Below the pieces are notes generated by a model, which made no database searches, had not been told where the DNA came from, and saw only the letters and a list, made by a program, of their open reading frames with translations. From positions 24,523,530 through 24,587,529 of the forward strand of contig OZ035962.1 in the NCBI GenBank assembly GCA_964034945.1: 64,000 nt of DNA, written 5' to 3'. Shown here piece by piece: positions 10,925 through 22,539 of this stretch. This stretch comes from Chrysopilus asiliformis (lineage: Eukaryota; Arthropoda; Insecta; Diptera; Rhagionidae). How positions within the stretch are numbered: the first letter of the stretch is position 1; every line of letters begins with the position of its first letter. The position numbers and the translations under genes are program-made.

Positions 10925-11415
10925 ACCTTTGAGATTTCCTAACGGACTTTTTGATTAGCGACCGCAAGAATCCCCAGATAAGATTTTTTCCGAGAATTTT
11001 AAGGAAAATAATAATCACCTTATCCTTACAGGACCTCTCGTTGTCCTTCTAGACTTCTTAACGTCAAAATCCGCTTCAGCGACTTCAAAAACCACCAAAC
11101 GAAATTGTTTTCCGGAAAATTTGAAAAAAGGATAATCTTGTTATCCTTCCAGGATCTTTCGTTATCTTTACAGATTTATTAATGCCAGAATCGGATTCAG
11201 CGACCCCAAAAACACCCAGAAAAGATTTTTTCCCTGGAAAATATGAGAAAAAGGATAATCACGTTATCGTTACAGGAACTTCTGTTGTCTGTACAGACTT
11301 TTTGTTGCGATAAGCCACTTCAGCGACCCCAAAAGACCCAGACGAGATTTTTTCCGGAAACTTTGAGGCGTAGGATAATCACGTTATCCTTACAGGACCT
11401 TCCGTTATGCCTACA
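10925..11415 (+). repeat. Minisatellite of about 121-bp units, about 4 copies
   Basis: Units restart at about 11024, 11145, 11268 and 11388 with 'ccttacaggacct-tcgtt', followed by 'cagcgaccccaaaaacaccc' and 'ggataatcacgttat'. The same monomer, with a further 21-bp sub-amplification, occurs at 43560-43715. Confidence 0.85.
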
Positions 11416-12080
11416 AGGACGAAGTAGTGAAATTATTCAACTTTTTAGAAAGTATATAAAAAAAGCTTCAATTGAATCATAAGTTCGAAAATTCACTTTT
11501 ACTCGAGACATCAGCACAAAAAAAATTCGAGTATCTATTCTTGTTGATTAATAGATTTAAATATAATCCCAGTTAATCATTGTGTGATAGAATTATTTGT
11601 TAATATTTTTATCCAAACAAATACGAGTCTGAGCTGTTTATTAATATAACAACAACAACAAAAAATGATAAAAAAGGCTTCCACTTTGCTGTGTGTATTA
11701 CGACGTTTTTTTTATATATAATTATGCCAGCAATGACTGGCATTAAGGGTTGTTATCACAAAATGACTCAATCTATTCGTTCGTGCATGAAAGACGTGAT
11801 TATTCAATGATGGATCTTGAAATGTCTGCGGATAAGAAGCTAGAATTTATTTCTAGTCCCTATGAGTGTGTAATTTGCTTGAATTATCCTGAAATCCAGA
11901 TGATGATAAAAAGGCGTGTGCCATCAAAGGAGTCTGGAGTACCATCACTGAATTGAGTTTGATGATGAGTGGCTAATTATTTATTGGGGGGGAACGTTTT
12001 TTTTTCCATCAGTTATTTTCCATTTTGTTTTATTGTGGCAGAGAATTATGAAACGCACAGTCAATTTATTTGGTTATTAG
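11416..12080. other. No gene seen
   Basis: AT-rich, with a small (CAA)n run near 11649-11661. No recognisable coding or RNA gene. Confidence 0.5.
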
Positions 12081-13219
12081 CAGGGCCCGGATATTTAAGG
12101 CAAAAAGGCATTTTGCCTATTTTGCTTTTTTCGTTCATTTTTGTATAATAACTACCTTTTAGGCATTTTTGCTTATTTTCCCACTTTTTCGACCATTTAG
12201 CCTTTTTTTTATGCCTTTTTTAATAATTCCGATCTTAAAAAGATTTTTAAATTCTTTTTAGGGTAATTTAAGTACCCATAAAAATTATCATTATTTTTTT
12301 TTGATTTGGCAATGCCTATATTTATGACAGTTGCGCCAATGTGCGATCAGTTTAGTTTTGGTAGTAAATTGAAATCTTAGAAATGCCAAAAATCACACGA
12401 GAAAACCGCCTTATACTCGTGAACCTTGTAAATACATTTGGTAAAGACTGTTTCTCGACAGACGGGAGTTTGCTTTTCTGCAAAATTTGCGAAAAAGTAG
12501 TGAATCATTCAAAAAAGTATTTTGTGACACAACACATAAAAATTGCCATACACAAGAATTTATTGCAGAAAGCAAGTTCAAAAAAAGTCGGGTTATTCAA
12601 AAATGCAATCAGCAGAAGAAGCGACTCATAATTTTTTAGAGATTTATCTATGGCATTTGTTAAAGCAAATATTCCACTTTGGAAATTGAATAATTATATT
12701 TTGAAAGAGGTTTTTTCAAAAATATTGCCATGAAAAAATTCCAGATGAATCAACGTTACGAAAGAATTGGAAACCTGCTATTTAGAAACAATTTCGGTGA
12801 TTAGAAAAGAACTTTTAGGTAAGTTTTATTAGTTCACTTAATTATTTCTTGCAATCAGTATTAGATCCGTATTACCTATTATGATTCTCAATGCACCTAA
12901 AGTAACGTCACTATAACAAGTTGTAGGTAAAAAGCAGCGAACACTCATATTACTTAAATGAAGTGAGACTCTTTATACGGCTATTAGCTTTTTATATATT
13001 TTTTTAAATTTATTTATATGAATTTAATTTATCTGAAATTTTTTGCAAGCGTTCTGCGTTCAATTTTGTGATACATGATATGTAATATTCGTGTAATGAA
13101 AATGCCTTTTGTTTAAATAAATGCCTTTTTTTTGAAAAATTAATGCTTATTCAGTCTTTTATACTGCCTTTTTGCCTGCCTTTTTTCCCATTTTATAAGT
13201 GCCTTAAATCCGGGCCCTA
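12081..13219 (+). mobile_element. Degenerate hAT transposon with 8-bp target duplication
   Basis: Perfect 8-bp direct repeats GTTATTAG flank the element (12073-12080 and 13220-13227). Termini are CAGGGCCCGGATATTTAAGG on the left and the inverted counterpart ending CCGGGCCCTA on the right, fitting the hAT pattern of a CA-GGG-like start and 8-bp duplication. Subterminal regions are rich in GCCTTTTT-type repeats, a common hAT transposase-binding arrangement. The interior holds relics of a hAT transposase (12383-12818). At 1.1 kb it is an internally deleted derivative. Confidence 0.9.
12383..12818 (+). pseudogene. hAT transposase N-terminus, broken
   Basis: The first 82 codons read MPKITRENRLILVNLVNTFG and continue to a BED-like zinc finger: FCKIC, then H...H (the cysteine pair is in 'LLFCKICEKV', the histidines in 'TQHIKIAIHK'). 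This resembles the N-terminus of CGBP1-like hAT transposases of insects. The frame then breaks at 12629. Further on, other frames encode 'AFVKANIPLWKLNN' and 'PDESTLRKNW', both typical of the same transposase family, so at least two frameshifts or stops separate the pieces. The dimerisation and DDE-bearing C-terminal part is missing. It lies centrally within the TIR-bounded hAT at 12081-13219, which agrees with its identity. It cannot make an active transposase. Confidence 0.8.
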
Positions 13220-13446
13220 GTTATTAGTTTTCGATCTTTATCTCATCAATGGGTTTCTTAGCTTTAATCCTGGAGATTATTGAAAGGATCCATAGGTCAT
13301 TGTTTTGTAAGTAGGCAATTTTTGAGAAATTCCTTTTTACGAAAGTAGAAGGAAAAGTTTTGCGCCCAAGAAGAAAAGTCCAAGATTTGGGATTTCATTT
13401 TTGTCTTTCTTGATTTTCTCAAAAGTTCATCATTTTTCAACAATCA

Positions 13447-14178
13447 GGGCATCAATCGTCTAACGCGACGCAGACACGAAATTGCGTCTTTCATTATGAA
13501 AAGCAATCGTGTATGGCGACGCGTCGTTGCATACTAGCGACGCGTCTTTTCGTTCAGCGACACAGTTCGAGGGGTCGCTCGGTGTCATTTCGTCTGTCAT
13601 TTCACAATGGAGGAACCAAAGTAAATAAAAGTTTTTGTATTTAAATCATAATAAATTTATATGATTTCAGGAAGGTAACGAGTGAAAACCAGTGGGAAAG
13701 GTTCATGGATGAAAATAATGCCCTAGCGAGGGGCGCGTTTGACACTGGTGCCTCCGGAAACAAAAAGAAAAAACTTTTGTGGGGGGATTTGATTTTTATT
13801 CACTTCAAGCAAAAAGTCTATTAATTATACATTACTGTTTTGAGGTGAGCTGGAACGGATCATTTTTGTCCCTTCAGAATCTGCGAACAACTCGTAATTC
13901 CCTTTTTTCTGGTGAACTTAACATAAAATTAATTTCAGCTAATCCAAACATTTTTATTTTGACGTTTCTGTAGCAAGATATTTGTAGTGAGCAAAACTGG
14001 TCCGTATTGTGCACTCGGAAAGCTTTATTTACCATGACCTATAATTGATTTAAGAAATTCAATCCATTGAACGTTCAAACTTTTTAGTGTCACGATACAC
14101 GATTAGAAAAACGTGTCGCGTCGATGTCGCCGTCTCAGCTCAAAGACGGAGACGCGCCTCGTTACACGGTTGATGCCC
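13447..14178 (+). mobile_element. Harbinger-like element with Myb/SANT relic
   Basis: Imperfect 25-bp TIRs: the left begins GGGCATCAATCGTCTAACGC and the right is its inverted counterpart ending GGTTGATGCCC. The interior is rich in GACGCG motifs near both ends. It contains a small two-exon gene relic (13607-13835) encoding a Myb/SANT-like sequence, the second protein carried by PIF/Harbinger transposons. No clear 3-bp target duplication is visible (flanks 'tca' and 'agg'). At 732 bp it lacks the transposase gene. Confidence 0.75.
13607..13835 (+). pseudogene. Myb/SANT-like protein of Harbinger type, truncated
   Basis: ATG at 13607 opens a 14-base exon (MEEP plus two bases of the next codon). 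A GTAAAT donor lies at 13621 and a tttcag acceptor ends at 13670. Joining in phase gives a second exon with TSENQWERFMDENNALARG, matching the start of Myb/SANT-like domains in PIF/Harbinger accessory proteins (TS..QW..F..FME....LA.G). The frame runs about 40 further codons, becomes Phe/Lys-rich and stops near 13835, well before a full trihelix-type domain would end. The intron phase fits exactly, so I believe the gene structure is real although the copy is truncated. In intact elements this protein helps the transposase reach the nucleus and bind DNA. Confidence 0.6.
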
Positions 14179-14248
14179 AGGTGTTTGGATTTTTGGTTTT
14201 GAACTTGGAATCCTCTTTTTTAATAAAAATTTAGAGTTCAGTGTAGAC

Positions 14249-14425
14249 CAGGAGTGATATTCCGTAACTTGTTTCAAGCGTTTGTTTCAAGTTAGAAGAA
14301 CAAGAAGTATTCGCTGTCTCTGTTTTGATCGAAATAAATGACAGAGAGAAACCGAGATAGCAAATACAACTTTTTCTTCTAACTCGAAACAAACGCTTGA
14401 ATCAAGTTACGGAATACCACTCCTG
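14249..14425. mobile_element. 177-bp foldback MITE
   Basis: Arms of about 53 bp are near-perfect inverted repeats starting CCAGGAGTGATATTCCGTAA, with a short loop rich in 'ctgtctctgttt' and its complement. GAC occurs directly before and after (14246-14248, 14426-14428), a possible 3-bp target duplication. The whole element would form a strong hairpin RNA if transcribed. Confidence 0.8.
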
Positions 14426-14538
14426 GACGCAAAGAGTATCAGGATGCAAAAACGGGAGGACATCGGCACGTGACTGGGATACCTCAGGTGAGAGACATTG
14501 CGGGGGTCCAAGACTTGAAACGGTAGGTAGCATCCGCC

Positions 14539-14803
14539 AAAGGAGAAGAAGAAAAATAAGAAAACGAAAAAAATAACAGGAAAAGGAAGAAGAAATAGAA
14601 GAAAAAGTAAAATAAAAAGAAGAAAAAGAAGAAGAGAAAGAAGGAAAAGCAAGAGAAAGGAAAGAAAAAGAAGAAGAAGAAAAATAAGAATATGAAGACG
14701 GAAAAAAGAAGAAGACAACGAAGAAGGCAAAGAAAGCGAAGAATAGAACGAAGACGAGAGAAGAGAACGAGAAAGAAGCAAAAGAAGAAGACAAAAAAAA
14801 AGC
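14539..14803 (+). repeat. 265-bp purine (GAA/AAG-rich) tract
   Basis: Almost pure A/G on the + strand, built from aaag/gaaga-like blocks with few interruptions. The overlapping ORFs on both strands (Ser/Phe/Leu-rich or Lys/Arg-rich) are low-complexity translations. Long homopurine tracts with mirror symmetry can form triplex DNA. Confidence 0.9.
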
Positions 14804-14820
14804 TTGTCAATGTTATCATA

Positions 14821-14893
14821 GCCTGTGCTGTTAATAACTTAAAAACCTTACAAATGGTGTCACTGCCTCTGCTGTTGATGGGTGAACAACCAT
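14821..14893 (+). repeat. Second locus of the 9664-9990 minisatellite
   Basis: 'gctgttaataacttaaaaacc', 'ttacaaatggtgtca' and 'ctgctgttgatggg' reproduce the repeat unit found 5 kb upstream, directly after the purine tract. Confidence 0.6.
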
Positions 14894-16456
14894 AGAAAAA
14901 AGAATTCTCGGCTAGTTTTTTTCAGAAAAAACTCATAACTTTACCACCCTTTCCAAAGTTGCTGTATAAGATTGGTTGAAAAAAAATCCAATTTAATTCA
15001 TTTTATTCCACAAACTGCTTTTATTTTGTAAATATTTACCGATTTTGTCGCTGTTGTCTCTACCACGTAAATGTTTTCCCGCATTTTCCCTTTTGTTGTG
15101 GCGATAAAAATAATATTTATAAAAGGAATGCAATCTAAAGTACCCCACAAAGGAAAAAAAATATGAACTTCTAACATTAAAAACCCCAAACTGCACCGTC
15201 AAATATTTCCCACATTTTCCGAGTTTTGTCAAAGATTTTTCAGCGTTTTCCTGTAGTTTCTTCTCACGTTTTCCCCTGCCAGCAACTTTTCCCATTGTCA
15301 AGTCGTACATAAGATAAAAATTTCTTTGTCATGTCAGTCGAAATGTCAAGGGGGCGGGGAGGGGGGATTGAAAATATAAGAAATCTAACAAAAGTTCTGT
15401 GCATTACAGTCTGAAAGTTTTTCCCTTGAACTCGAAAATACTTTCTGTAGAGAAACGAATCGCACAAAGAAATAAAAGAAGTCCTCTTCGTATAGTCTGT
15501 CTAAGGAACTGCTTTTCATTCAAGTGAAGTCTGCCATGGAGGAAATCTTATGTTTAATTCGTTGAGATAAAACGAATGTCGCGTTTTCAGTTCCTCCATA
15601 GAATAGTCCTTCGTTGCGTTTCGAAATCGAAGAGGGCAGATGGGTCCAAGATGAGTCCAAGGGGATGAACAAATGTTAACATCCAAGTCGATTATAAAAT
15701 TCGAAAGTAAACTTACAAAATGGTGTAATAAAATTTGAAATGGCTGCTACTGGTCCTGTCTTGAATCTTTTCGGTTCGATTGTTTGATTTTTCCAATTTG
15801 TGATTCGTATTGGATTTTTATTGAAAATCGCATGTTAAAATTGCGATTTGTAAGTGGAGAAGTGATTTTAAATTAAACATTCTGATTCAATATGGGTATT
15901 CATGGAATCTCGGAAATACCTCGTGAGCAGCGTAAACCGTGTAAGTAAACCGTGGACTGTGCAGCTCTTAATATCGGCGCCGCATTCTGTTTCAAAAATT
16001 TTGACTGCGGCGCATATTTTTCAATACTTTTTCTCTGGTTTTTGCCCAAAAAATTTATTTTTCTTTAAAATTTTATTATTTTATTCCCTTTTAGCCATTC
16101 CCCTCTCTCCATCTGTTCATCTTATCCCGGATTGATAAAAAAATATGCTCTCCGTATTTATGACCAAACCATAATTTTAACGCGAACGTAGCAGGCTTAC
16201 GACGCTCAACTGTGCCAGTTGTTTACACCATCAGCAAAAAAGTCTGTAAAATTTTCCACTGATGAACTCTCACCTTTTTCGTTAACACTTGAAGGCATTA
16301 ATTCTCTTTTTTAAAAATTATTTTAACAACAAGTAAAAAACTGCATTCATTCTCAGGATGTTACAAAATGCATGAATCTCATTTGCGGACTGTCACTAAT
16401 CGCTTGAAATCTAATTTACTCTGTCGTGTTCATAAGTAAATAAACCTCAGCGTAAA
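14894..16456. other. No gene seen; single-copy-looking sequence
   Basis: No convincing exon. Around 15965-16030 there are two inverted GCGCCGCA-type motifs ('ggcgccgcattctg...gactgcggcgcat') of the family J type. Near 15350 there is a short G-rich run. Confidence 0.45.
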
Positions 16457-16768
16457 TTATTGAACCATGATCGTCTTTAAGACGTTGAAAACCGACCACG
16501 CTGAGTGGCAAGATGACACTTTGTCGATAAATTCCCCAATGTTGTGCTTGCATTTCCCGATATTTTCTTTAAATGAACCCTCCATAAAAAGGGAAAAAAC
16601 TTCATCCCTTAAGCCCTGTGATGTCAGAAAAGTTTTAATTTCCGTCGATAATTCGATAAGTTCAATTAGTTTGAGAAGTTTCTCTTTCGACACGTCGGTC
16701 GTCGGTCGTCGGCCACCCAAACATGGTGTCAATAATTCGACCAAAATTAGACGTCTGCATTGTCTACC
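16457..16768 (-). CDS. Unidentified ORF fragment, about 100 codons
   Basis: An open frame on the - strand with balanced, protein-like composition (e.g. KEKLLKLIELIELSTEIKTF and RDEVFSLFMEGSFKENIGKC), unlike the Phe/Lys-rich random ORFs around it. It is open from a TAA near 16780 and has no good ATG at its start (TTG is the first candidate). I do not recognise the family. It could be a relic of a transposon or retroelement ORF, an exon of a host gene, or chance. No splice sites stand out and no TIR or LTR frame it. Confidence 0.2.
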   Translation of the reverse strand, partial: GRQCRRLILVELLTPCLGGRRPTTDVSKEKLLKLIELIELSTEIKTFLTSQGLRDEVFSLFMEGSFKENIGKCKHNIGEFIDKVSSCHSAWSVFNVLKTIMVQ

Positions 16769-16784
16769 TGAGACTTTTTAACCT

Positions 16785-19119
16785 TCTTCCACCCCTGTTT
16801 CTGTGCAACTCCTAATGAAAACATTAATTAACAGCTTATCGGCTTAATGTTACTGTTCCAAACTTATCTTTGTTTTGAGTCATTGTGAACATAAAAATAT
16901 TGGAAAATATAATAGAAAAAAGGGGAGATCGCCGGAAAATTCTTGTACGAATTGCACATGATGAGGAAAATATTAACGAAAATTATTGAATAGTTGCGTT
17001 TTGTGGTTTTTCTAATAGGGGTGCGTATTTGTTTGGGGAGACCTAATTGAAATTGCGCCCGGGGTTTACGTGACGAACAGCCATATTTGTACGATTTATT
17101 TATTAGATAATTTCCCATTATTTTGGAATTGGGTTTGATTTATGGATGTGGATTGGGTAATTTGACGTGTCTTACACGGATTTTTTTATATATGGTTTTG
17201 TTCAGTTTGTTTTGCCGTGGAAAACTTATTTGTCGGGCAATCAATTCGTATTAAGAGCTTAAAGACCGGGGGGCCTATTATGGAATACAATCATTGGAAC
17301 TTGTGTGTCCCAATCGATACGATAACGATCGTATTCCATAATAGACGCCCAAAACGTCTTGAAAATAGTCGCAAATTTTAATTGTAACAATTTCGTTCAA
17401 TGATTATCTTGACACGCTGTGGACGAATTGAGACGCTTCTGAAACATTCAACTTGAATAAGTAGGGTGATCATACGTTCGAGATTTAGGGAATTTCTTCT
17501 GGAATATTCAATTTGGTTGGTAGAGTTTATGAAACACGAGAAAACATAACCAGTGAATATGCAAAACATCGTCTACTGTGGCTAGGGGTTACTTTAAATT
17601 ATATTTTTGTTTCGCCTGCGATTTTTTGAATGATTTTTCACCTAGGGCGTATGTGTCTCAAAAGAAATCAACAAAATTGTGGTAAAAATAGCGAATTTTT
17701 TACTGCGTAAACCGTGGAAAGGAGTGTTTTGTTTCAGCCCTTCCCGCAGCTCGTCTTGTCTCGGATTGACCAAAAAACTGGTGACCTTACAAAAAAGCCA
17801 TCTCAAAATCTTATTCTGCACATGATTCTCCTGAGAAACATTTCTTACCCATCATTAATTTTTTTCCAAATGGAATTCAGTATTTCAGAAAATTTCCCTT
17901 AATTTTTGTATCATAAACTTTCATTGTTCAAAAATCGTCACTCCAGCAAATGGAGAAATATTGAAGTGTATCCCCCCTGCCCCTCATTTATGACAAACAA
18001 TAAATTTATCAGTCATATATCATGACTTTAGCCGGTCCACGACGCGATACCCTTATCCTGTTTTTATCCTGTTCCTGTTTTTGAAAAATGTTTCGAAATA
18101 TCCGGTAACAATCTTGCGAAACATAAAATTCAATTTCAGTTTTCATTTCGGCAAGCTGTGCACAGTTATTTATTGCCATCAACAGTTATTTTCAACATCG
18201 TCTCAAATGTTTTCCTTTTCCCATTTCTTATCATTATCCTTGCGTCTGTCTATGTCTGTGTCTCGAAAAAAAAAATTTTTTTCCCTTCATATACCCTTTT
18301 TTCCTCGATGTATTTGCGACAAAAATCCCGGAAATAGACGAGAAAATCGCTGAACGGAAAACATCTTCCGGGAAAATCACCAATCGGGAGACGTGAGGAA
18401 AGACGACCGAGTCATAAAAAAATCATACCGTAATTTTTTTTATTATTTCTTCTTATTGGAAAGTATAAAAATAAATAAATAAAGGGGCACGCGTTTGTAT
18501 ACATAAAACGGGATGATTCTGGATCTGCAGGATTTGGCTTTTCTGTTTTTTTCCTGGCGGAAAATGCTGAGGCAGGAGCCTCTGCAGGTTTGATAATTTT
18601 CGGTAACCGAATTATGTCAATCGCTATGGATGGGAAATTTTGTACCATGATGAGAATCTCTTAGATATACAGGGAATAAACGGGATTGGCTAAAGGATAA
18701 CAGATGGGACTGGTGAATAGGCAATATTATTAGGTGTTAAGCTATAAAAGCGATCGATATTGTCATTAACCTGATGGGTAGGCGCTTTTACTGCTTGGGA
18801 TAAGGATGAGAATCTTCTTTTTGATTAACCGGAATTTTATTACTAAGCATAAGGAAGACGACGAGTTTAGTAGGAAGTGACTTTGCGGGAATTCGTCTTA
18901 ATACATCATTCTTCCTGTCAAAGTGTCTATTTGGGGATTTTTTTCGAGAGACAACAGAATATAATCAAGCTATTAAATTTTGTCATTGGATCGCTGGATG
19001 AATGTTCATATTTCGGGGTGGTTTTGTGGGAGTTTCGCGAAATTTCTTATCTCACTATCCAATAAAAAGGATACTGCGATAATTTTTGTGGTCTTCATAA
19101 AGGATAAAAATGTTTTGTA
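16785..19119. other. No gene seen; one small hairpin element
   Basis: Intron-like AT-rich DNA. It contains the 83-bp hairpin at 17269-17351 (listed separately) and a TIR-like motif 'tagggtgatcatacgttcga' at 17463. No coding exon recognised. Confidence 0.45.
17269..17351. mobile_element. Tiny hairpin MITE (about 83 bp)
   Basis: Inverted termini GGGCCTATTATGGAATAC and GTATTCCATAATAGACGCCC, with a second internal palindrome 'cgatacgataacgatcg'. GGG-starting TIRs are common in Harbinger-type MITEs, but no clear target duplication is seen. Confidence 0.55.
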
Positions 19120-19290
19120 TCACGGACACAAATTCGTTGGTAGAATCGACTACAAATCTTAATTGATTTTGCGTCAACTTCGTTCGTGATTAATTCTACC
19201 AAGGACGAATTGTCATTTATCAAAATGATACAAGTTTTATCAATGTATCACGAATCCGTATTAAAATCAAAACGTTTGCGTTAAAATCAA
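19120..19290. repeat. Imperfect inverted repeats
   Basis: 'caaattcgttggtagaat' (about 19128-19146) faces 'attctaccaaggacgaattg' (about 19192-19211). Outer motifs 'tgtatcacgg' and 'gtatcacgaatccg' extend the pattern. Probably the core of a decayed hairpin element. Confidence 0.5.
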
Positions 19291-19534
19291 TAATTTCCGT
19301 AATCTTTTAGTCAACAATGAGTGGTTAGTTGATTTAATCACGTCCATAGTTAATTTCACCATGTTGATTGTATCGTTGGTAAACCACGAAACGTAGTTGA
19401 ATGAATCAAGTACGGGGGAGGGGGTGAAAGCACCTATGGCTGTGACGGAACGAAGCAGCAAAAATTTGTAAAAATCAACCTTTTTTGGACCAAAGCCAGG
19501 AAAAACCATTAAGAAATATGCGCTGCAGGCGAAA

Positions 19535-19830
19535 TTATCTAAACCGAACGCGGCGCCACGATTGAAATCAAGACAAAACTTCTTTTAAAAGACATGCGAC
19601 ATTTGCAGACAGTCTGTGAAAAAATGCGCCGCAGGCGAAAAAAAATTCAATTTTTTGCAATGCCCAAATGAAATTGAGTATTTTTTGTATATATTTAGTA
19701 ATCGTCTTTCAATACTAAATTGAAAAATCCCTGACAAAAGTTTAGTTTCGGAGACGACGGGACAACATGCCGAAATGTGAGACTGTCCCAGCTACTCTGG
19801 AACGTATGGTCGCCCTAAATAGAAGGCGAG
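19535..19830 (+). repeat. Dispersed family J copy (GCGCCGCAGG...GGTCGCCCT)
   Basis: Two 'tgcgc(c/t)gcaggcgaaa' motifs, then 'aaagtttagtttcggagacg', 'cgggacaacatg', 'gactgtccca' and a terminal 'aacgtatggtcgccct'. The same order is seen at 22965-23135, 25195-25340 and 37600-37800, with relics near 15965 and 47250-47490. The terminal CAGGGTGACCATACGTCC-like motif (reverse complement) looks like a hAT-type terminus, so J may be a decayed non-autonomous hAT family. Confidence 0.55.
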
Positions 19831-22139
19831 TGCTAGAATTTCCAAGTATGAACCGTGAGGTCCTTAGAAACCTTTTTTTCCTCCCAAAAGTTTTTAAAAT
19901 ATTCCTGGTTTTTCGGCATTTCTAAAACATTTCGGCATCCTGAAAATCTTCGCATATTTTCGCATGTTTTCCACCAATTAAAAATTAATCTCCCAATTTT
20001 CTTACACACGTGTTCTCCATGTCAAATATAATTATCTCCATATAACCCAAAATTAAGACAGTAAATCCCATCTCACATCAAACATGAAGATTTAAACAGA
20101 AAACACTACCGAATTTCTTAATCATCCTTGATTACAAGTAATTATCAGTTAATGGCGGTAATATTCTCATGTTTGTTAGCCCATTATCATTCCTGATAAC
20201 ATCGAAAGGACATAAATTCAAATTTTGAAAATCTTGGGTAACGACGAGGAGCCTCGAAATCCTGTCCCACACGCATCTTCGTAACTTCAGATCCAGTCGG
20301 TGAAAATTGGTTGGGAGTGAGTCACATATCTCTTTTTTTTATGTGCTCAAATATGCATAGGGGTGGGGATTATGAACCGAGTATACACACACATATGTGC
20401 ATAGATAACGATGAGATGATGATGAGCTATAAAGTGTCTGTGTCTGTCTGATATGGAGCGAACTCCACGGTCTCTGTATCGATCAGATGCGAACGAAAAA
20501 AGGAGCAGGGCATACGGGTATCTTTTGGGGTATTCTCAACACTGCTGTCTGACATCCCTGGTGTTCCAGTTCAACCCATAAATACATCGTTTGCCAGCAT
20601 ATCTCGTTCACAGCACAGAACAGTCTTCTAATGGACTTTGAAGGGCTATAAATTTCAAATTAAAGGCAAATTTTATTTCGATCGCAAAACTTTTTTATTC
20701 TGCTTGCTGTGTTTTATTTTGTTGTTCATCCGGCATGCCTGAAAGTTGAGTTTAAAGATGTTTTCTTGGTTACTTGTTCATAGATTTAAATATTGAACGA
20801 TTGATTTTTGTAAATGCTAGAACGCCATTTAGAGCCATTCACCCTAAATATATTCTTCTCATGTACGAGTTTTGTTGAAAGTTTGTGGCTCCGATGCAGT
20901 CCAAGGTTTTTGGAATTTCAAAAAAAAAATTGTTCCGGGCCACCCCGGCAGTCTAAGGGTTAAAAATGTACTAAAACCAAAAACTAATTTTTTGGGTGTT
21001 TTTAAACGTTTTTTTTTCATCTATTTCTTTTTGCGAAAACAATAAATCCAATGGAAATCCGCATGTAAGAACATTCAAGATTTTTTTCCTTTCTTGAAAA
21101 TATTTTAAGGCCCTTCAAGTAACTTCCAGCGCAATTAAAGTTTAACATTTTTCGGAGCTTTAAATTTCCATGAAATTAATCCATCTTTTCTTTTCCTCAG
21201 AGAATTTTCTTTCACTTCAGATGTTTTTTTTTCAGCTCTAAGATTAAAAAAAAACTTCTAAATCTCATCCTTAACTTTTAGGGGGAAAAAATTACTCCCC
21301 ATATTTTCCATTATTAGCTTGTGTTGTTGTGCAGAAAATTATGTTTCGTTTCCAATTGTTTTCCAAGAAATAAAAAAAGATGACTCGAAGACAACTGACA
21401 GATTGTCATATAGCGAAAATGTTTTTCCTCGGAAAATCATCTTCAGAAATCGCGTCCCTTTCATCCTTATCTGTCTATCGAAGATGTTTTTCCGTTTGGC
21501 CAGATCTTTTTATTATTTAAGAGCCAATATTTTATTTATCTTATTTTTGTCTGAGTTGGTTTTATGTCAAAAAGTTTTTAATTTTGTTTCGATTTTGTGT
21601 GTGTAATTAAAAAGCTCTTGAAAGATTTCTTTCCTTTGTCGTTTTCGGTATTTAATTTTTTTTTGTTTCTTCTCATTTTTTTTCGTTCAATTGCAGGGGA
21701 AAATATGAGCTAAAAATAAATCGAGGTATTTTCAGGTCGGTAATATTTCTTTATTCTAAGGTTATACCTGGAAATAATTGGAAAGTTTTTAAAGAAAATC
21801 CTTAGAATTTGGAAAAAATAAACTTTGAATTTGATAGGCATCACAAAGAATTATCAAGAACGAGTCTTGGGAGTTAAGAAGATTCAAAATATTGTGTTGA
21901 AAGTTTAAAATGCGTTGCAATTTTTTTCTGAAATTTAAATAAATTTCAAATGTTATTTTTGGTTTAACTTTGAAATAAAAATACTATGAAATTATTTATA
22001 TTTTTGGTGTCTTCTAAATCACACAAGAAAAAATTTTACTATCTCCAACTCTTGGCATCCTTAAGACTACTGAAAAACGTTTAGTTTCGGAGTAAATTGA
22101 GAAAAGTCGCAATTTTTTTTTACTTCCGGTTAATGGATT
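19831..22139. other. No gene seen; possible conserved non-coding stretch at 20280-20620
   Basis: No exon recognised. The stretch 20280-20620 has higher complexity and fewer homopolymers than its surroundings ('gatgagatgatgatgagc', 'gaactccacggtctctgtat'). That would suit an enhancer, but nothing in the sequence proves it. Confidence 0.35.
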
Positions 22140-22310
22140 TTCACCAAAATCGATCGGATCGTCCGATCGCAGGATCAAACATACCTGTAAAATTTCATGG
22201 CTCTAGCTCCAATAGTTTTTGAGAAATCTTGTACACAGACTGACAGACTGGTCTAAATTTTTCATGAATATAATATATTATATTACGTATAAGAAAGTAA
22301 AAACATCGTA
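22140..22310 (+). repeat. Dispersed family K copy
   Basis: 'aaatttcatggctctagctc', 'caatagtttttgagaaatct' and 'catgaatataatatattata' with 'cgtataagaaagtaaaaa'. A second copy is split by a foldback insertion between 45863 and about 47185, and this copy provides the uninterrupted reference. A weaker relative lies at 61715-61750. Confidence 0.7.
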
Positions 22311-22539
22311 TCTGTACCGAAAAAAAAATAGATTAATAGACTGGCAAAGTGATATAAATTCACGGTCACACATTTGTAGGAATTTTTAATGATTCGAAAT
22401 CAATCGTGAAAATTTTGGAAGCCCGATCAGTGGGAAAAGGGTTTGTTTCAGATCTTGTGTTGTTGTTTGTGATTTTTTATGGGTCTTCAACGTTTTAAAA
22501 ACCAACTTGAATTGCGCCGCAGGCAATACTTTTAGAGAC

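Noticed and set aside
14402..14819. Overlapping Ser/Phe/Leu-rich and Lys/Arg-rich ORFs
   Set aside because: They are readings of the homopurine/homopyrimidine tract in several frames.
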